From NCBI GenBank assembly GCA_963921505.1, contig OY997396.1, positions 1,806,001 to 1,870,000 on the forward strand: DNA of 64,000 nucleotides. Direction: 5' to 3'. Under the pieces are notes generated by a model, which had not been told where the DNA came from, did not search any database, and worked only from the letters and a program-made list of their open reading frames with translations. The stretch comes from Phakellia ventilabrum (taxonomy: Eukaryota > Porifera > Demospongiae > Axinellida > Axinellidae). Shown here one piece after another: positions 20,926-34,474 of the stretch. The position numbers and the translations under genes were made by a program. How positions within the stretch are numbered: the first letter of the stretch is position 1; every line of letters starts with the position of its first letter.

Positions 20926-22853
20926 TCAATATGTACATGATACTGGTTCACTGTCTTGCTCAGCTACAGTATGTTCAGTTGAGTCAGTGGAGAGTAAAGG
21001 GGTATACTCATTAGCATGGACAAGTCTGTGTGGAAGCGCTCTCTCAAAATCAATTTGATCTGTTTCTCGAAAGTGGCACGGTATCAGTGCACAAACTTTT
21101 TGACAGACCTTCTGAACAACTCTCTTGTGAGCTAGCAGCTTGTACAATAAAACAGCTATTAAATACAAAAGTGGAATTAGTGAGAAGATACAAACAAGCA
21201 CACCTGAGATGGTTGCAGAGTGGATTCCACTAGCATCTGTTATGGTAACCGCTTTTATTGAAGTTCCAAAGGAGACCAATACAAGCAGCAAGAAGATGTC
21301 AACAATGTTATAAATTAGGGATTTATGAGGACGGAAAGCAGCAGTTAGAAAAACAGGAACTAAGGTTACAAGTATGAGTATAGGTAGTGTAACGTTAGAC
21401 ATTACATTAGCAAACACTGCAAGGTAAGTCAATCGTAGCATAAGGTAGAGTGCTGAAAACCATCGACAGTCACACGTACCATTGCTCCCATCCTTGTAGC
21501 TACCCTGAAATGCATCCATAAATGTGTGCAACATTTGGTAATGAACATTGTAATGGTTTAAGCATCTTTGAAAGCACCTACTTGGATACAAAAGCAGCAA
21601 TAAAAATGGGAAGACAATAAATACTACAAGAACTATAAGAGCAAGGACAGCAAAGGGGAGGTGTTTTTGCCCGAAGTATTCCACTGTTCCAGATACATGT
21701 ACAGTTTTCTAGGTTTTTGGCTGTGCATATCAAAGATGGAAACAGGAATTAAGAGGTCAAAGGACACACTCAGAAACTTTACATAAGAGAGCAAAAGAAA
21801 AGTAGCAAAGGCGTTGATCATCGAACCTTCGATGTTCCATTCTCTTCTAAAGCCAACAAAACATGTGTGAAAAGGTTTCCAGAGCCACACAAGTATCCTG
21901 AAATTGCGGTCATGCATCTCAACTAGGACGTATGTTACAACAATCAGGAGCAAAGGATATACAGCAATGGCGTAGTCTAGTGCTAAAACTTGAAGAGTAG
22001 TCATCTTGGGGTGAAGACAAAATGGAGAGTATAGTAACCTAAAGAAATCCAAGTTCCAAACACCATATAATGACACTAAAGTATATGACAACAGTCTGAT
22101 AGTAGTACTAGGTCCTATAGGCATATTTGCAAACACACGTGCTGCAGCAGGTGTAGTCACTGTTTGACATACGAAGATAAACACGTTCAACAGTCCTGAT
22201 GTTGCACTAACCCGGAAAATAACTACAACAGCAAATAAAGCTGTGAGAGGGAGAAATGAAACAGTTAAATACTTAGCCCAATTAGTGCTGTACTCAGTGC
22301 AGTTTACACAGCTAGAATTGTAGGAATACACTGGTGGTGCAAACCCATCCATGCACTTGCCACACAGTTGACCATCACGATAAAAGTCATCACATACTTC
22401 ATTTAGTTGAGTAATATTGGATGGGAGTGGATAATAAGGTGAAAAATACGGAAAGTGATACACAGATCGATTTGTAAAACATCCACTAAAACACTGTCCA
22501 GCTATCAGCTCACTTTCATCAATGTCATAGGTCATGCAGTAACACTTCAGTATCAACACCTGCTGAGTCGTACTATTACACTTCACCACACCTCCAAGAC
22601 CACTACCACACTCACAAGTAGTGCTGCCGTTGGCACTGCGTTGGGGAAAGAGCCAAGGACTAGAGCAAATCTTATCTTCTTTATTGTATCCAGAGGTAGT
22701 ACTTGTTTGAGTTTCTTGAACACCACATGATGTAGTACAAAGGCCCTGGCCCTGGTGATGAGTACTGACTATATCTTTGCTTCCTAATTGTGCAGTACTT
22801 CTTTGACCTACAGCCAGCAAACTCAAGACAAAAACAATAGCTACTTGGAGCAT
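20926..22853 (-). CDS. Cysteine-rich multi-pass membrane protein, sponge-expanded type; apparent frameshift
   Basis: Two overlapping open frames read as one protein. The upstream frame (about 22853 to 21690) has a signal peptide (MLQVAIVFVLSLLAVG), a cysteine-rich ectodomain (CTTSCG, CECGSGLGG, CDDFYRDGQLCGKCMDGF, SCVNCTEY) and five or so hydrophobic spans. The downstream frame (about 21705 to 20926) continues with VEYFGQKHLPF, four or five more spans, and a tail with NEYTPLL. The frames differ by one base near 21690-21710. No GT-AG intron there is convincing, so either one base has been gained or lost, the assembly has an error, or the frame is shifted in translation. Together they would give roughly 640 residues. 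The CGKCMDGF head, EYFG.HLP segment and EYTPLL tail fit a large uncharacterised sponge protein family as I remember it; function unknown. No other intron is evident. Confidence 0.75.
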
Positions 22854-22859
22854 ACTCAA

Positions 22860-24200
22860 GTAAGCCCAGAGCTATTCCACAGTGGTAAATAAAACCTAGC
22901 TTGATGACTGATGCTTCTTAGCTGTTATGGAAAACAGTATGCACTGAACTATTACAAAATGCTACTTATAGCTACCCCCAACACTACAATATTGCCTTGC
23001 CAACACAAGCAGTTAAATGGTATCTCTGCTTTCGGTATGAGTTTTCAAAACAGACAAGTTGAAATAGCCAGTGGGAATGCACAAGATCTACACAGTGATC
23101 CATTAGACTTTGATCGAGGCTAGATAAGAGAAGCACTCAACGACTGTAAAATATCTGTTATTGACAGCCAGATACATCTATCACAAGTATATTTGCCAGG
23201 ATGGTTCTAGACTGTCCAGGTGGCTCCCAGGAGTGCAGCAAGACCTTTTTGTCTGCCAGGAGAGGGGGTTTACTAAGTATAATAGTAGTTCACCATCAAT
23301 CTTCCTGGTAACTTAATTCGCTAGGAGAAACCTTACTCAAGAACACATATTTTGTATATATACTCAGTTGACTGCTTTCAAGATAACTGTATGCCGGTAA
23401 TTACAAAATGCTTATTACGTACATACACCCCCTACTCTACAACTTCACCTTTTCAACATGAAATCTGAGTGTTTCAAAGCAGGTACCCTGGTAAGTTGAA
23501 ACAAGTAGTGGGCATAGCCTCATTTCCAGGCCCACGTACGTGTTTCACTTTCGCGCATGGCTAACCACACAGTTTATAAGCATAGATAATTATAAGGACA
23601 TTAATAATAGCAGTTCCTATAATTAAAAACTAGGCAGGAGAAGCAGTCGTCTGACTTTTCAGGTTTACATAGTCTCGTGGGCAAGACTCATGCGCACGTG
23701 AGTCTGGCCATGGACCGCGAGACTAAGCTTTTCATTTTAACTGGAATGGACTGGACTGGACTGGACCAGAATAGAAAGAAATTCCCCTGCTTAGCTATAC
23801 AAAATTGAAATCTATATCTCTGCATAAACATAATCCTCAAGTTTAGAGGATCGAGGAAACTTCTGCACTTTTAATGAACCTGCTGGCTCTGGAGCCCCTC
23901 AATTTATATGTTCTGGCTAACTGAACCTTTACAGTTCAATGTGTGGTACAGTTTAGTCTAGCCACCTGCATGCTATACAATTCTGGGTGAAAAACTGATG
24001 AATACTGTACACATGTTACTAGCAATAATGTTATGTCACTAATGTACATTGCTTTAATTAAGGCACTGTCATACACACATCATACAATATTAACACTGTA
24101 CATGAAAATGAAAATTGCCTGAATGAATACATACAACCATACGTTCTAAAATTATTACATCACTAATTGAAAAATTAATACCCTTTCATCTAAATAGAGT
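22860..24200. other. Intergenic region between the membrane-protein gene and alpha-B 3' end
   Basis: No gene is seen. It contains a repeat-like fragment (cctcatttccaggccc near 23518), a TGGACTGGAC short tandem at 23748-23765 and the probable alpha-B 3' UTR at its right end. Confidence 0.55.
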
Positions 24201-24332
24201 TTAGAGGTTGGTACTGTTGTTGCCATCATCAGTAGCCTCAAGGATGTTCTCTTTGCTTTGGCTTAACCCGCCCTGCAGTTCTTCCTGACGCTTCAAGAGC
24301 TCCTCACGCTTCTTGCGACGGAAGAAGCCAAA
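24201..24332 (-). CDS. Alpha-B exon 29: cytoplasmic tail and stop codon
   Basis: Joins the WR of the membrane exon to [16 protein letters not shown], the membrane-proximal GFFKR-type motif that clasps the beta tail and binds cytoplasmic regulators in integrins. The 43-residue tail is charged and ends DDGNNSTNL before TAA at 24201-24203. A possible ATTAAA polyadenylation signal on the minus strand lies near 24053-24058. Confidence 0.93.
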   Translation of the reverse strand, partial: FGFFRRKKREELLKRQEELQGGLSQSKENILEATDDGNNSTNL

Positions 24333-24877
24333 CTAGATGAGGTACAATGAACATGCAGCGTGATTATGTCAATGAGGAGATGTACTATTACAGCACATCT
24401 GAGCTGAAATCCTAATCAAAAACAAGGAAGAGGCTCATTCCCAAGTTAACCTGAGAATGGAACTAGGGGGGAAACAGACCAGGTCAAGGGTCTTGGGCAT
24501 AATAGCTACTCCACCTGATTGGAAGGCACCTTTAGATGTAACACGTCCCTATAAAGCCCGAAAAGTTTCATTTGTTAAGAAATGCCACTTCAAGGTGGTA
24601 TAATTATTTTAAGGACGCCTTGTAATTACTCCAAAAAAAGTGGTAACAAGGACTCTCATACTAGAAGATTCGTAAAATAGTGTAATTACTCCCTTATTCA
24701 TAAAATGCCACCAGTTGTCTGTCTACACTGACACTGTATAGCTTACCCTCCAGAGTATTATGAATGCAGTTATAATGAGGCCGAGTCCTACGATGATGGG
24801 TATGACAATCGCATACCAAGGGACATTTCGTTTATCCCTGGTTGCTGTGCTGGTGGCCGGGATTACACGAAGCTGGG

Positions 24878-24940
<63 letters not shown>

Positions 24941-27713
24941 ATGTTGGCTCTTGGTTATACTCTAATACATCAAAGGTACAGCTCACACTTCAAGGCAACC
25001 ATTTTCTTACAGTAGCAGTGTTTGATCCACCATCTTGGGGCTGATCAATGAAATCACCATTCACAATCCTCACGGAGGCAGATGTAATGAAGCTGTAGCG
25101 ATCCACTTGGCCCTACAAAAGGAGGAGGAAGCAGAGGAAATGGTGGAATAGACAGGGAGGAGAGAAGGGTAGGGGAAAAAGGGGGAGGGGATAAAAAAAG
25201 GAAAACTCTAGATTGTCTCTTGTACAGTATGTGTTTCAAGTGTTAAATTTCTTACATAAACCTGAAGGCCTACCTGGTGAAGTAAAAGACTACACAAGAA
25301 CATATACATATAGGGTATACAGGAGTTGCTGGTCAACTCTGGGTACTCAAAGGCCACAACAGCCTTTTGCAGATTGCATTAGCAGGCTCTCCATTTCAAG
25401 TAGTGTTACTTAATGAGTCCCACTGTTCCTGTCTGGAGCCTATGCTATAAGAACTGCAGCAAAACACTGCATACCCAAACACTTTTAAGCACCCAACTAG
25501 GCTCACAAGCTCCTCTGAAAGAGCTCACAGTATACCTTCTCTATTTCTTATGATACTTCACTCACACCAAAGAATCGATCATCGATGAATCCTATGACGT
25601 CGATCTCGGTCCTTCCGTTTTGAGGCAGCTGGAGGATGCTACAGGTGATTTGGACGCAGGTTACTCCATCGCTGCTGCTGTCCGTGCCACACATCTGTGA
25701 GAGGAGAGGATAGAGAGAGAGCCGTTTCTGAGTGACTGACGTGCTTCTGCACAAATCTTTATATACATGTACAGTGTTACCATAGTTACATAATGGTGTA
25801 TGTAGCAATTAACATATGGCCTTGAGATTCATGCTATACCATGGCTTTGTAAACTGCAGATTCTAATATGCCAAATATCTGACGACTTATGACTGCACTC
25901 TTGCACAAGAGCACGACTGAATGGTGTTTAACATTTCACCAATGTAAATGTCGTGCTGCCTGTCCTTCCCTCCCTCCTTCCTGCCCTCTCTACTCACCAA
26001 GGTACGATCGTCCCCAGAATTGTCTTCCCCGTCCTGCCTCTTAACAATCATCCTCTCCCCTTTCGGAACGGACCTCCGTCTCCTCCGTCGTCTCCGCCCA
26101 TCTGCACTCCGCCCTCCACTCTCATTCTCAAAGCCCTCGTCTGTGATGGAGCTGCCAGCGATATTATCGGGGTTGATATTGGTGGTGTCACACTGCACTG
26201 TGCCCGATCCGGACCCCTGCAGTGAAATCAATAGAGAGTTTTCATTGACATGAACTTACGTCATTTGCACCTAACAACTGTTGCTAGGGCACCAGCAAAT
26301 AGCGGCATGATGCAGGAAGTAGATCTCGTATTGACAGTATATAGGCCGCAGATTTACTCAATTTATACCGTCTGAAAACTGATTCACAGCAATAGCCGAG
26401 GCACCAAACGCATAAGTTCCAAGCAGATGTTGATTCTGAGATCACTGTATAACGTACTATTCTAGCTTCCATTTATCACCCACGCACGGTGGGCAAAAAC
26501 AGACATAAACGGAAAATGACACGAGGATGTGACGTCACATGAAAACTCTCTATAAGACACGTAAAAAATCCTACACGAATGTACAGGAGTCAATGGGAAG
26601 CCTTATAGGTACACACGCTTGATAAAAGTCCCTTAATCCATATTTTTTTGCTACAAGTCACATGATAAAATAGGTATCAGTATTGCAAGTTACGTGGTAG
26701 GCAACTGTAGTATGGCTGAGAGTGTATTATGCGTAACTATTGACATTGCGAGAGTTTGAGCATGTAGGGAATAGCTTGGAGAGCCATGACAGCAGTCGCC
26801 ACTCGAGGTATGTACTATGACAAAAGCATTATCACCACAGTACAAAGCTAAACCACAAAACATCACTCGTTTGTTGCCTCTGGCATTGTTACTCGTGCTG
26901 TGCACTCATAATACTACCATGGCAACAAACCCGTGATATTTTGTGGCATAGCTTTGTACTATATATGGTGATACTTGTATAGTCAGTGTGAGGTTTGTAC
27001 TTATAAACTGATACTAACCGAGGGCACAGTTAATAACTATATTCTAGCCCGTACGAATGGGCGGGGTTTAATGATCCCTCCATGCCAAAGGTAACAAGGT
27101 TACATTTTTAAGGTTAAAAACAAAAAAGATGGGTATTCAAACATTTCTCTCTCAAAAGCAACAACAGAGAAAAGCTATTAGACTGCCCATTCATCTTTTT
27201 GAAACACAAAAAATAGGCCTTAAGGGCAGGGTAGCATCAGATATAGACCTAACGGGCCTGGGCAAAGTTCTTATATACATCTGCAGGGTCTGGGCAAACA
27301 CATGACATAAATCTGAAAGGTATGTATGCTATAGCAGCTATACAGTTGTTTTAGCAACTACTTGACGATGGCCTAGAACCATGGATTTGGTACAAGCCAA
27401 GCATTAATAATATCATATTGAGTCGTAATTATGATAATTCTTTAGATCTAGAGCAAGTACTAACCGTGATAGAAGCTGTATAGAGGAAGTAGAAGGATTC
27501 CGTCTCGGGTCCGCTGAGAGGCCAGAAGATGGTGAGCTCGAGTTCTGGAACAGTGGAGGGGCCGCTGTTGCGAACCACAAAGGCAGCGTCAAAGCCTGCG
27601 CCGAGCTGAGTAACATTGTCGATCTGCCCCTCGAGGGCTACGGAAGCATAGGAGACCTGAGCAGGGGTAATGATACTGTGTGTGTGTGCGTGTGTGTGTG
27701 TGTGTGTGTGTGC

Positions 27714-27758
<45 letters not shown>

Positions 27759-30700
27759 TCACTTTGTAACAGTGTCTGCATGAGCTCTACTTAATGTGTC
27801 ACTGACAAAAGTTAGGAGACAAAATAGCAGCAGGGTTAGTGGAAAACCGGGTTACAATATGAGGACATCAAAGTCATTAGATGCAGCAGCTACAGAGCAT
27901 CCAATTGTGGTAGCGTACGACTCTAGACCTCCCAAGATAAATAATCCACCACAAGTATTACATAGCTTTGAGAGGGGGGACTTTCTCAAACCAGGATTGG
28001 ATCTCCATGGTAATATTGATGGTAATAATTAATATCCAAGCGGTGTTCAGACCCCCCTGACCAGCCTGTGTGCAGAGCCCTGAAAATCTCACGAGAGTGA
28101 TATCCCATAATCGACTTACGCTGGATCGTCGAGGGAGATGGTGGCCCTGGCGTCGGCCTGCAGCGTGAGGGTCTGAGAGTTGTCTGTGAGGTGGTCTAGC
28201 GTATCATCTTCGCCGTTCAGACTGTACGTAGAAGGGAGAGAGGGCAGGAGAGATTGAAAGTATTATTACATCAGCTCTGTGGGTCCTGGTGGGTCCACTG
28301 CTTAGTTATTCCAATTATTGCTACCCTCTAATTACTGTGGCCCACCTGGACAGGGAGAAGGGAATGTTCACAGCTCCTTCACCTCCGGTGAATGCACTGG
28401 TCAGACTGAAGAACGCAGTGAAGTCATTCTGGGGTGGGGTTACAAAGTATGTTATAGTTCAACCTCCATACAAGTTGCAAGTGCACTTGAGTATTTTAAA
28501 CGGCACTATTAAACACAAAAAAAAAACAGGATCTTTTGCCAATAATATAGTCATGATATTGCCTAGCATAAAAATATTTGAATATGTTATAGTTATAGTA
28601 CAGTTGTCAGGGATTTATGGCAGTAAACGAACCGAGTCCGAGGGCGGTAGCCCGAGGGCGAGGTTTGTTTACGTTGCCATAAATCCCTGACAACTGTACT
28701 ATAAGTATTATATATCCCTCGAGGCTAAGCGAGTACGTACGCCATTGGTCAACCAATTCGTTCCTTGGATACTAAATTTACCTAGTTACATTCATGCAGA
28801 AAAACAGGTGCTAGTAGCGAAAAAAAGTCTGAAATGGCTTGTCCTTACTCGAACTCTTGCGTCGGTATGTGCGAGTGGACTGACTGTCCTGGTGCGCTCC
28901 AATTTGATACTATCGGACCACACCCGACTAGCGAAAAGCAGCCCCACCTCCTATCCGCAAATGAGCAACCCCGCCCTTCAACTAGCGCGGAACCGTCTGA
29001 GCCCCTCCCTCAGCCTCGCTTTCAATAGTTTCTATATATGCTCTCATTATAGCTACATGCACTGCTGGAACTTGTTACAACTAATTCATATCATTCTTTG
29101 CTTGAGGGGACAAATTATGAACAATAATTTCCCTTGTAGCCCTGAAGTGCCAAATTATGACTTTTAATCCCCATTCAGTTCTATTGCAGTAGTATACTAG
29201 GAGGGATATATATATATATATATACAGCAACGAGAAAATTAATAGATGCTTGACAACATCAATTTCACTCTACACAGGCTGATGACAAAAGTGATGACAT
29301 TCAAGGTTCAACAAAAAAGCTGCCTGAGCTAGTAGCTACTACAGTAGCTACATGGACAGTCATCGTTCATATTTGGCTAGGGGCTGGGTCAGCATATAAT
29401 TAGTTGCTAAATTGGTCAAGTGAGGACCACGTTACCTAACGAATCTCTCAAAGTCGAAGACACTGCAATGCCTTGCTAGTCAAAAAATATACAAACAAGC
29501 ACAGAAGTGGCCCGGCCGGCTTGAAGCAATCCCGGTATCAGGTAGCATACCATTGTGTTTCCACGGAAGGGGTTCCCAATACCACAGGTCCACGTGCTCG
29601 TAGTCTCCTCCATCACCTCCTCACAAGGAGACAGTACCTGAGGGGAGATCAGCAAACAATGGCAGGCCGGAGACTGTCAGGCTCCAGAAGAACAAAGCAT
29701 ATATAAATAGCTATGTAAACATACTGGATAATGGGTGTTGTCACGGTAGCTACAGTAGCACAATGAAAGGCCAATTCGATTCGCAACTTGTACACGTACT
29801 TGATGCATTATACACATGAGAAACTACAACAGACCCACAGTAGCAAAGGTTAAACCTCATACCCAGGCCCTCCCATGCCCAGATTTTAGCTTGCAACCGT
29901 GGAGAAAAATCAGGGATGGTTGCAAGATGGCCTGCACACGAGGTTAAACAAAATTAAATGACTTGAAATACACACAGGTCCTAGGTCACGGCTAGCTTAC
30001 CTAAATTCTATCAGACACAAATCCTTAATGGGCCCCAACATACTAATGTATAATGGACCTCTGTATTACAGCCACCTCGTATATTGCAGCCATAAAATGT
30101 TGGCCCGAGGGTGACCACAGTATAGAGGTTCCATGGTACGTGGTACAAATGTGAGTGACTGTACATGTTCTCCTTACCCCGGCAAGTCGATCAAACACAA
30201 TGATCATCCTGGGGATAGTGAAACTGACGACTGAAGCGAAGGCGTCGTCAACATCCAGGTTCCTCACATTAATGGGAACAGAGAAGCTGGAAACCAGACC
30301 GGCCGTCAGTTGGGAAGATGGGCTGACAGCTCCGAGATTTATAGCCAGATTGGGAGTGCAAGGGATGCTACAGTTATTTTGGATGGCCACCTGATGAAAA
30401 AAGTGTAGGCTTTCAATCTCTGAAGATAATTGAGGGGTGTAGGAAGCCGTAACATAGTGTAATGGGGGGGGGGGGGGGATACAAATAGCCTTGTTCCCAG
30501 GCTCCACTCCACATAGTGTAATGGGGGGGAATACAAATAGCCCTGTTCCCAGGCTCCACTCCACATAGTGTAATGGGGGGGGGGATGGGGGGATACAAAT
30601 AGCCTTGTTCCCAGGCTCCACTCCCCAGCTTTTCTTGCACAATGTAGAAAAACGCTGCACGAGAAATTTAAAGCTGGGGAATGGAGCCTGGGAATGAGAC

Positions 30701-33700
30701 TAGGGTACAAGTGCTGGGGGCACAAACATTACCGGCAAACAAGCATGTTCTTATACAATGTGTTCTTGCATATTTTTATTCCATTTAAACCTATTTTCAT
30801 AAAGGTCCATTGAGTGGTCAGAGCAGAGAGGCTGCTTTCAGCCGATTAGAAGTGTATATTACAACTGAGTGCATACATGTACATCGATGTATGTAGCCTC
30901 GTTCCCAGGCCATGCAGTCATGCAGAGAAGCAGCCTGGTATCTAGACTGAGTGCATACATGTACATCGATGTATGTAGCCTCGTTCCCAGGCCATGCAGT
31001 CATGCAGAGAAGCCGCCTGGTATCTAGACTGTTTGTACACACGTGCAAAAAATTTACGGAAAATGCATCACTATAAATGAGCTTATATAGGCACATGGCA
31101 ATGACTAATATGGATGCAGCGTATGAGTATAGCAAGTTGGTAACATCGGAAATGGCTTCATAATCAAGTAAAAGGACCTACAATTTTCTATCCACTAGGA
31201 CTGTGGTAGCCATCATAAAAATTGAGAAAGCTGGTTCGGCCATGCCACTGCAGCTCCTACCAATGTAATTATTAACGAGTTGTTGCCATAGTGACACACT
31301 ATATTGTTTATTCACAAAGAGACTCTACTCAGTGGCCGTTAATGGTACATGTACTTTACGGGATTTCTACCTACAGTTTGTGCTCATAAGGGAGCATACA
31401 TTGAGGCTATATATAGCACACTGAATTACAATCTGGGAATGGGACTGCTAACTAACCGGGAGAGAACGCATTCCAGTCAGGGAGACAAAGGGTGAGCTGC
31501 TGAAGTCAATAGCTGGTTCGTTTCCGTTACCGGCATCAGTAATGAGGTCTATGGAGTCTACTTCCAGATCGATGGTGAAGGAATTGAATATGTCAGTAAT
31601 GCCACGCTGTGTGTGTGTGTATGATTACATGTGTGTAGGTATGTGTGTATGTGTGTAGGCATGTGTGTGTGTGTATGTGTGTGTGTGAGTGTATGTGTGT
31701 GTGTGTGTGTGTGTAGGTAGGTGTGTGTAGGTACGTAGATGTGTGTGTATGTGTGTGTGTGTTTGGGTGTGTGTGTGAACACGCGTGTACATATTTAAGG
31801 ATGAGTAATTAATTAGAGGGAGTCGTCCAATGCACAGTATAATAATTAACTGCCAAAAAGGGCTTATTATCCTGTACCTACCGATACAAAGACAGTGACA
31901 TTAAAGCACTCTGGAACTGAAGCATCGTTGTCAACTGTTATGTTGATAGAGTAGACATTGGATCGCATGCTATTGTCGAAGAACAACCTCTGCTCTAGCC
32001 CTTGATCGGTGAGTCTTCTATCAGCAAAGATCATGGCATTTAGAGCTGCGTGCACGTGTGTGTATGAGAGAGAGAGAGAGAGAGAGAGGTGTTCAAGAAA
32101 CAGATCGTCATGTAAACTATTCGTGTTAATTCATATATGTTGTAACTGTTATAGCCACACATACAGCCCTAATACTGTGGTGAACCAATGACTTATGTAG
32201 CTCAACATTATGCCATGTAATTGGACTATGTCACTCCCTTCTCTTACAATGTAGGAGCTTTATGAGAGAAAGAGAGAGAGAGAGAACATCTCGAAACTAT
32301 GAAGTGAGCTCAACATCGTATAGCAGATTCATTGAAGTCATAATGTAGCCTACGGGGGGGGGGACTCCCTGCATAAACAGATCCTGGGTGGAGGCGGGCG
32401 CCTACATTTCCAAGGAGGGGAGGGGAGGGGAGTCACAAAATTTGCAACCTTTCCCTTGGGTATAAAATCCTGTTTTCCACAGACAATATGGGCAGGCTAA
32501 GTACTTTTGCTTGGGAATAGCCTTGAGCCCAGTCTGTTCTCCGAAGCAGTCTGGGCATGAGACTAAACCTTCAGTTTCGGGCCCCAACGAAATGTATATG
32601 CAGCTGCCATTACGTTTGAGCTAAACAGTGGCTAGGCTAGCAGTACAACCTGCATGCGTGCTTACTTAGTTCATTGCTCACTCCATCTCCGCTATATGTG
32701 AGGCATACGTCGAGACGGAAGCTGAGGGGAGGGGAAGTGCATGTCATACTATGTATGCGACCAAATTTACAAAACCTGGCACGTTGTCCCATTTTTACAA
32801 CTTCGGACAGTTTTCGAATTATCATCTCCGAAGCCTGGTAGACTACAAATACTAACTAACCTTCAGACGCAAGCTAGAAGTCTTTACAAAACTCAGTACC
32901 ATTGCTAGCCTTGTTCCCAGGCTCACATGTGCGTTTCACTCTAGCGCAGTATAGCGCAGCTGCTGTGGGCCTGGTACATTTTCTCACGTGTGTGACTATA
33001 AGGGTGGTAGAAGGGTTAATTTCTGTGCAGGCAAGGACAGCTGCAGTTCTCAGACAACGAAGGAAGGCAGTGAATCTATACCTCTAGAAGCTACTCTTCG
33101 AACCCGTTTGTACCACAGACCAAGCGCTGTGACATTATGTCACCAGCAAAAAGTAGCGAAGTGCAACCGTCTTTCAAGTAGTCGCTGCTTACACGCAATC
33201 AAGCAAGTTAAATCATATGTGGCAGTCCCGAGTAGAAAACGAACATTATTCCGGCGCGTATTTCGATCGCACCCGTGCGTTCACTACGCTATATCTCAGA
33301 ACTTCCGTTAAGGGCGGGGTTCATACGTGCTGCGTAGAAGCCTCACATATTGACACTACTACGTTGCGCGTATGAGCCCCGCCCTTAACGGAAGTTCAGA
33401 GATACGGCGCTTTGAACACGCGTATGTGATCGAAATACGCGACGGAATAATGTTCGTTTTCTACCCGGGACTGCCACACATGAGAAAAAGTACCTGGGGC
33501 TCTCATTGACAAGTAGTAAAGTGCACAAGAGACTGGAGACGAGGCTACTCTGCCCCAGATCTCTCGGAGTTTTGGCAGTCATTATTACCCCGCGTGTAGT
33601 GGTGGGGTTAAGCAATTGGTTCTGTCCGGCGTCCGGCGTCTGTCATAAAAAAAATTTGAAATTTCTTGCTACCGGGCGAATTAAAGCCTTTAGCGATTTC

Positions 33701-34304
33701 TAAACACGAGGTTAGCGGTGATATTCGTCGTATCTTAGCTTGTGTGTGCCTGGTAGAGCAATAAAGTGGTCATATTCTCAGCATTTTCAACCTTTCTGAT
33801 TATCAGTGCCCTCCACCATTTTTAATACGGTAATCGGCCACGCCCACAGCTCGGATACGGCCGTACACGATCACGGTATACTATAGATAGCACGCTTTCA
33901 CATCGAAATGGAACAAGCTACCTATTACATCACCAGCGCGGGGTAAGTGTTCTCTGAACTCTAGTTACTACAGTAATGCTTCCTACACGTACAAGAAATA
34001 CTTACCTTTCAATTAGATCGTGCATTGCAGTACAGAGATATGTGCCTCTGTAGTATAAGCATTCAGAAACCGGGAATTCACAAACTATTTATAAAATCAG
34101 ACACATCCGTTGATTTCACAAACAAAACAAAAAAAGACGTAAAGTCGAGGTTTTAGGTGGCGCCCTCCAGCACAACATTAGGTAACCTACCAGCTGTACA
34201 TCATGGAGTCGCCACTGATGGAACAATTTCTGGTCTGGACATCCACAATGTTGGGAGTCGATGACATCGTAGCTCTTACTAGAGCTACAGGACGGCTCCT
34301 ATGA

Positions 34305-34363
<59 letters not shown>

Positions 34364-34441
34364 TGTGCGTGTGTGCATGTGTATGTGTGTGTGTGTGCGT
34401 GCATGTGTGTGTGTATGTGCGTGTGTATGCATGTGTGTGTG

Positions 34442-34474
<33 letters not shown>

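Noticed and set aside
25948-26253. Plus-strand open frame opposite the furin-site exon
   Set aside because: Mirror of an arginine-rich, GC-rich exon; no start context or partner exons.
27661-27668. ctgctcag as the acceptor for the alpha-B exon ending at 27465
   Set aside because: It breaks the phase set by the exon 28120-28221; the acceptor 15 bp upstream (cacacag) restores it and adds IITPAQ.
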